NCBI RefSeq assembly: GCF_023278565.1 | Contig: NC_064680.1 | Coordinates: 3,968,001-4,032,000 of the forward strand | Length of the DNA: 64,000 bases | Reading direction: 5' to 3' | Origin: Colletotrichum lupini | Lineage: Eukaryota; Ascomycota; Sordariomycetes; Glomerellales; Glomerellaceae | Shown: positions 59,601 to 64,000 of the stretch, piece after piece | Layout of the letters: each line of letters begins with the position of its first letter | Position numbering within the stretch: position 1 is the first letter of the stretch | Program-made: the position numbers and the translations under genes | The notes under the pieces: model-generated | Databases searched by the model: none | What the model was told of the DNA's origin: nothing | Seen by the model: only the letters and a program-made list of their open reading frames with translations

Positions 59601-61067
59601 CTAACCTTCCCACACAAAATCTTGCTCAATACCAGGAATCAGTGGTCGAAGAGCCATACCGTAGTCGCCAGCGTTGGGCGTCCTAAGAAGAGTGTGAATG
59701 TGAAACTTTGCGGGCTCCTTGTTTGTCAAGAAGACTCCTGAGTGGTGATCAAACTCCACGAGGATAACCGGGCTCTGGATGCGGTAGTAAAAGGGATCTT
59801 GGTCACCGAAGCCGCCAATCCAACTAAAGCACGTCTCCTGGAAGAAAGACTTGATATGGTTGACCCGGATCTCCCTGGACTTCTGAGGAAGATAGATGAG
59901 ATATTGCTCCAGGATACCAAGAACCAGCTGCTGCTGCTCGCCTGTCATGTCCGACACCAAAATTCCCTCATATGGCACAATTCGGTTATCTCGGTAGGCG
60001 CCGCAGAGATGTCGCTGGTCGTCGTGATTCCACCGCCCTTTCGGCATTGCGGGATCTTTGAGGAGTTTGTAGGTCTGCGCCTTTTGCTGCAAGTTTGCTG
60101 GGAGCGACTGCATAAGCTGCAAGCCTAGCCGTTCTTCGGTCTCAAGGATACGAGTGCCCTTGTATGGGCCATCATCAATCAGGTTCGGCTCTGCCCCAGT
60201 GAACCACGGCGATGCTACAATCTGACCCTGATACAGGAAAATGTTCAGGCACAGATGGTGACCGTAAAATGAGAAGCCCCATGGCCTCGTCGCCGAGGGC
60301 AGTCCGAAGAGAACAAAGTTGTAAGAGAATTCGTTGCAAATGGTGGGTGTCTGTACCAATTCGCCCAAAAAGCCGTTTACGCGCATGGCACCGAGCGCCT
60401 TCGCGTATCCCTCAGGGGAGAGCGTCGTCTCGAGGACTTTCAGGATGCTGTCGCGGATTTGCGGATTTAACTCATCCAGCCGTAAACCCTTGTCGCTGAG
60501 GAGAAACTCGGGGTTCGACCATGATCGCCATTCCGGGGAATCGACATGGTACGAGAGGGTTGTCTTTTGCTTGTCATCTAGCTGTGACAGAACCGCGTTT
60601 GTAGCATCGACGATTTGCTGAATCGGCACGCCCTCGTCGGCGATTTTGAATAAGTCCCGTTTGACCGTGCCTAAATCCGGGTCAATTATGGTTTCTTGGC
60701 GGGAAAGTTAGTGGTTTTGGGTGTCACGGCAGATCTCACCATCTGTTGTGATGCCGGTGTATGGCTCTTTGAAAAGGCTACGCCAATGAAGATACAGGGC
60801 ATGTAGCCACGGCGGGTTGCCGCTCTCTTTGAACACCTTGGCATATTCGTGAGCATCCTGGTTGCGCATCGTCGTGAAGCGAGGAATGCTAATGTCTGGA
60901 AGGTGCTGACGGTACTCGGCGCCATGAGGCGCCTGTTTCTGTGCTCCAGACATGTTCTGCTGGTGTTCTCCCACGAATGGTATCTGTGAATCTCGCGGTG
61001 TAATCGTTGCAGCAATGGCTGTGAGTCTTCTGGCAGCTTGAAAGCTTCTCTGGTCGGTGTCCCTCAT
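59601..61067 (-). CDS. DUF3500 family protein
   Basis: Exons 61067-60740 and 60694-59601 with a short 45-nt intron (gtgaga...gccaag), product 473 residues. Conserved family parts: YNFVLFGLPS, WGFSFYGHHLCLNIF, GPYKGTRILETEE, then near the end RIQSPVILVEFDHHSG and FHIHTLLRTPNAGDYG. The repeated histidines (GHH, DHH, HIH) suggest a metal site, but the family has no assigned function. No signal peptide is visible. Divergently placed from the FAH-family gene, with about 650 bases between the starts, so a shared promoter region is possible. Its 3' end lies about 75 bases from the end of the chimera gene on the other strand. Confidence 0.88.
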
Positions 61068-61724
61068 GCAAAGTCTCTGGATGTATGTGTTGTCAAAGCT
61101 GGACTGCTTACACGCGACTGCGTGACAGGGAAAGCAAGTAATAATAGCTCCGAGACCGACAACGGATAGCTCTTGTCACAAGACGTCCACTCTGATCAGA
61201 CCATTTCTAAACAAACCGTCATCAAGTACCGGCGAATCCACAAAGCCACGACGTCGGCGATGGTCGGCGCATGTGCCGCCGACAGCGACCCCTCATTTCT
61301 CGGCCCCTCCATCCCACATCGCCATCATCCCTCATCCTCGCAACTCCCCCACAATTCCCCTAGCTGCGCCTTTGAGTTGCCCGGCTTTTCCGCAGGCGTC
61401 AATGTGTCAGCCGGCCATTGACCAATCACGGTGGATGGACTTACGATTAGCACAACGCGGCGTCAAGATCTGGGAGCGAACTCTCGAACTTCCCGGACCT
61501 CCGAGCCGACCACCCCCAACTATCGGTAATTGTGCGGGGGAGAACCCCAGCAGGGATAGCGGGCTTTCTCCAGTCGGATTTCACGATGCGGGAACGGCCC
61601 TTACTTCTACCCTCCTGCTGGTGAATATCATCCGAACTGCCACTCCAAGTCTGACTTGAGCTTCGAATCTTACGATACCACTGCACATCTGACTTTAAGG
61701 AACGCACCAGACAACACATACACC
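61068..61724. other. Shared upstream region of the DUF3500 and FAH-family genes
   Basis: About 660 bases between two divergent starts. The right half is C-rich. No specific site supported. Confidence 0.5.
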
Positions 61725-62906
61725 ATGGCTTCACAAACACAAACGCCCTTCACCCGTAAGTTGTTCATCTCGCACGAATGGATGTTAACACTAGAACGCC
61801 GTCGCTGACAAACTCAAGGCTTCGTGCGGTTTGTCCCCCGCTCTGATTCCAACAAGATCCTCATTGGTGAGCCTGAATCAGAGTCTGTTGATGTTGGTCT
61901 CGCTGTGCGCAAGGGCGAGGAAGTGAAGGTTGTGGTGTGGTCCGGATCCAGCGTCATCAAGCCGGGTTCCAAGACCGAGGAGCGGGCCGTCATTGACCGC
62001 GTCCTCTCACCCGTCTCTGCCGAGGAGGTCGGAACGATCCGATGCATCGGCTTGAACGTGAGTAGCCAATACTACTCTGGCCAGAGACATGAAGCTAACC
62101 ACAAACAGTATGTCCAACACGCAAAGGAGACTGGTCTGGCACTGCCTACAGTCCCGACTGTGTTCCTGTAAGATCACCCGGGTCGGTGTAAACCGCTGGA
62201 GAATCAGTGCTAACTCATTGTACAGGAAGCCAAGCACTGCACTAGGAGACCCATGGCCCGCGCCTACGGTACTTCCTTTGCTTACCCAGGCTGATGACTG
62301 CGGCGACTACGAGTCTGAGCTCGCCGTCGTGTTGGGCAAGACCGCTAAGAACGTCTCCGAGGCCAACGCTCTCGACTATGTCTTGGGTTACACTGCCTGC
62401 AACGACGTCTCTTCCCGGACGTACCAACTGAACCAGTCGCAATGGTGCTTCGCTAAGGGATTCGATGGATCCTGCCCATTGGGTGAGTTATCCTAGGGTA
62501 TTTGTGAAGACGGGACCATAAACTAACAAGATGTTTTCCAACAGGCCCTACCTTGGTTTCCAAGGATCTCATTCCTGACCCAACCAAGTTGAAGATGCGT
62601 GGCTTGAAGAACGGCGAAGTTCTCCAGGACTCTCCCATTGAGTAGGTTCACTTGCTCTCATAACCTTTCATCAATACTGACAGGCCTTGCAGCGACCTCA
62701 TCTTCAGCATCCCCAAGCTCATCAGCTTCCTGTCTCAAAGCACAACCCTACCCGCTGGAACAGTAATCATTACCGGAACTCCTGCTGGAGTTGGCCTGGG
62801 CCGGACACCAAAGGTCACCCTGAAGGACGCTGACGAGTTCCACGTTGAGATTCTTCCCCATATCGGCACGTTGGTCAACACCTTCCAGAATGAGGTTGGA
62901 CAGTAG
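61725..62906 (+). CDS. Fumarylacetoacetate hydrolase family enzyme (acylpyruvase-like), six exons
   Basis: Exons 61725-61755, 61819-62057, 62109-62167, 62226-62482, 62545-62641 and 62693-62906; five introns of 51-63 nt, all GT-AG; product 298 residues. After a 90-residue N-terminal part ending TIRCIGLN comes the FAH core: YVQHAKETG, KPSTALGDPWPAP, the metal-ligand region DYESELAVVLGK, GYTACNDVSSR, AKGFDGSCPLGP, LKNGEVLQDSPIDDLIFSIP, and ITGTPAGVGLGRTP. The family cleaves C-C bonds or decarboxylates small oxo acids with a divalent metal, often at the end of aromatic or amino-acid breakdown. Length and layout fit the FAHD1/ureidoglycolate-lyase-like branch. Cytosolic by absence of a targeting signal. 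Substrate unknown. Confidence 0.92.
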
Positions 62907-63398
62907 ATGCGAGAGCACGTGTAGGACAAGGCGATATGAAATGAAATGAGGTGCACGAAGACTTGGCGAAATCATTGAGTGAAAGGACACAAATGATGAG
63001 CTGCTCATCTGGATTAGACTAAATGATACATGAATTCCCAACATGACTGTCTTGCAAGATTCCAAGCTCCTATCGTTGATGGCACTTCACGCCCCCTGAA
63101 TCCCGGATGACTATGTGCATTGTTTGTTCCTATCCCACGCCACGACGATTCATATTTCCATGGGATGGTTTGCATTTCCCTCGCCTCCCTTAACAAAAGT
63201 TGCATCACCTGGTATTCAGTCAAACAGTCCTTTCTTAGATTTACGATGAACTATCCAAAGCTAGATGCACAACATCACTCACCCAGAAGGTTTACTGCGA
63301 TTGATACCCGATCAAGGTAGTGGATATAGCATTTCTCAAGGTTTCTATTAGATGATTTTATTCATTCAATTCATTCCATCTTCAATTTGGTGGATGAA
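62907..63398. other. Intergenic region between convergent genes
   Basis: About 490 bases between two stops. No gene or clear terminator structure. Confidence 0.5.
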
Positions 63399-63859
63399 CT
63401 AGCTCTCGAGCAGTTGAGGAACCTTCTCAAGGAGGTGCTCAACAATAGCATCTGGCCCCCTCTCAACCTGCAGCCCATGAGGGATCGCGTGGGTCTTAAT
63501 GTTCGGGACAATTGACCTCGCAGTAGCCTGGATCTGCTCTGCCTCATCCGCTGTCCACATTGATGCACAGAACTGCGCAGGTTGATTAGTTGAAGAAGCT
63601 TCAGTTGGCTGGGGTCACTCATACCAGGACGTCTGGCTTGTGCTCTTTCACCTTGCCCTCGACCTCGGCGATTGCTGTCGATACCGTCAGCTTACAGAGT
63701 TTGCATTATGGATGAATTATTTAACTTACTCTCGCAGTTGGCGACATAGTCAATCGTGTACTGATCCTTGAGCGCCTCAGTCATGCGGCCGATAAGCCTC
63801 TTCGCACGCTCAGGTGCGGTGTTGACTGTGACAAGCTTGAAAGGACCCTTGGGCGCCAT
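63399..63859 (-). CDS. Small conserved-looking protein, unknown function, three exons
   Basis: Exons 63859-63730, 63674-63625 and 63572-63399, introns of 55 and 52 nt with good GT-AG ends (gtaagt...gacag; gtatga...cgcag), product 117 residues. It begins MAPKGPFKLVTVNTAPERAK, continues through DQYTIDYVANCE, KPDVLFCASMWTADEAEQI and ends AIVEHLLEKVPQLLES. The alternating strand and helix pattern suggests a small Rossmann-like or ferredoxin-like fold. No family recognised with certainty, no signal peptide, no catalytic motif. The exon junctions keep a single coherent frame, which supports a true gene. It starts 140 bases from the window edge. Confidence 0.7.
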
Positions 63860-64000
63860 GATGCGGGGTTGTTGTGAGAATGAGGGGTGATGGAACAAGG
63901 CAAGTGATGACGTTGAAGATTGTGATGGTTGATCGCAATGGCTTGTTGTGAGATGATTGAGCAAGGAGTATAGTTTTGGCTATCTTCCGGTAGAATGAGC

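Overview
The window is nuclear DNA from a filamentous ascomycete (Pezizomycotina, probably a Sordariomycete-like fungus; I cannot name the species). The evidence is split genes with GT-AG introns of about 45-80 nt, fungal-only families (Zn2Cys6 activators with a fungal regulatory domain, HsbA, WSC, DUF3433, 7TM-RGS receptor), and a 22.6-kb AT-rich block almost without CpA/TpG dinucleotides, which is the signature of repeat-induced point mutation (RIP).

Left arm (1-22.1 kb). In order: the 3' end of a polysaccharide deacetylase, a Cys-nucleophile alpha/beta hydrolase, a mitochondrial amphipathic-helix protein, then four genes on the minus strand that look like a small catabolic cluster: metallo-beta-lactamase-fold lactonase, four-exon Baeyer-Villiger monooxygenase, carboxymuconolactone-decarboxylase-like protein and a Zn2Cys6 activator whose zinc cluster is split over two short exons. 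A plausible joint job (inferred) is ketone to lactone to open hydroxy acid under local control. Next come a WSC/Ser-Thr-rich secreted protein, an HsbA-like surface protein and an OTT_1508-type deaminase-like gene with a changed zinc ligand, lying against the repeat block.

Repeat block (22,352-44,948). It is one outer Ty1/Copia element (203-bp LTRs, 5-bp target duplication agaac on both sides) on the minus strand. Two inverted copies of a 3.4-kb Mutator-like (MULE) transposon are nested in it. The second MULE is broken by a 6.9-kb Ty3/Gypsy element with about 220-bp LTRs and by a 1.16-kb insert with a 14-bp target duplication and an A-tract. The Gypsy element itself holds a 0.5-kb island that escaped RIP (probably a solo LTR) and a 9-bp tandem repeat. 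All coding capacity in the block is destroyed; family assignments come from conceptual translation through the RIP stops.

Right arm (45-64 kb). A C2H2 zinc-finger gene with one in-frame TAG in a CpA>TpA context, a secreted tannase/feruloyl-esterase-family enzyme that lost both cysteines of the CS-D-HC motif, DNA polymerase kappa, a seven-transmembrane RGS receptor, an in-frame chimera joining a cytochrome P450 N-terminus to a DUF3433 membrane protein C-terminus, a DUF3500 protein, a six-exon fumarylacetoacetate-hydrolase-family enzyme and a small conserved protein at the edge.

The strongest candidates for something undescribed are the P450-DUF3433 chimera, the coordinated loss of the tannase disulfide, the lactone mini-cluster, and the layered transposon record with post-RIP insertions.
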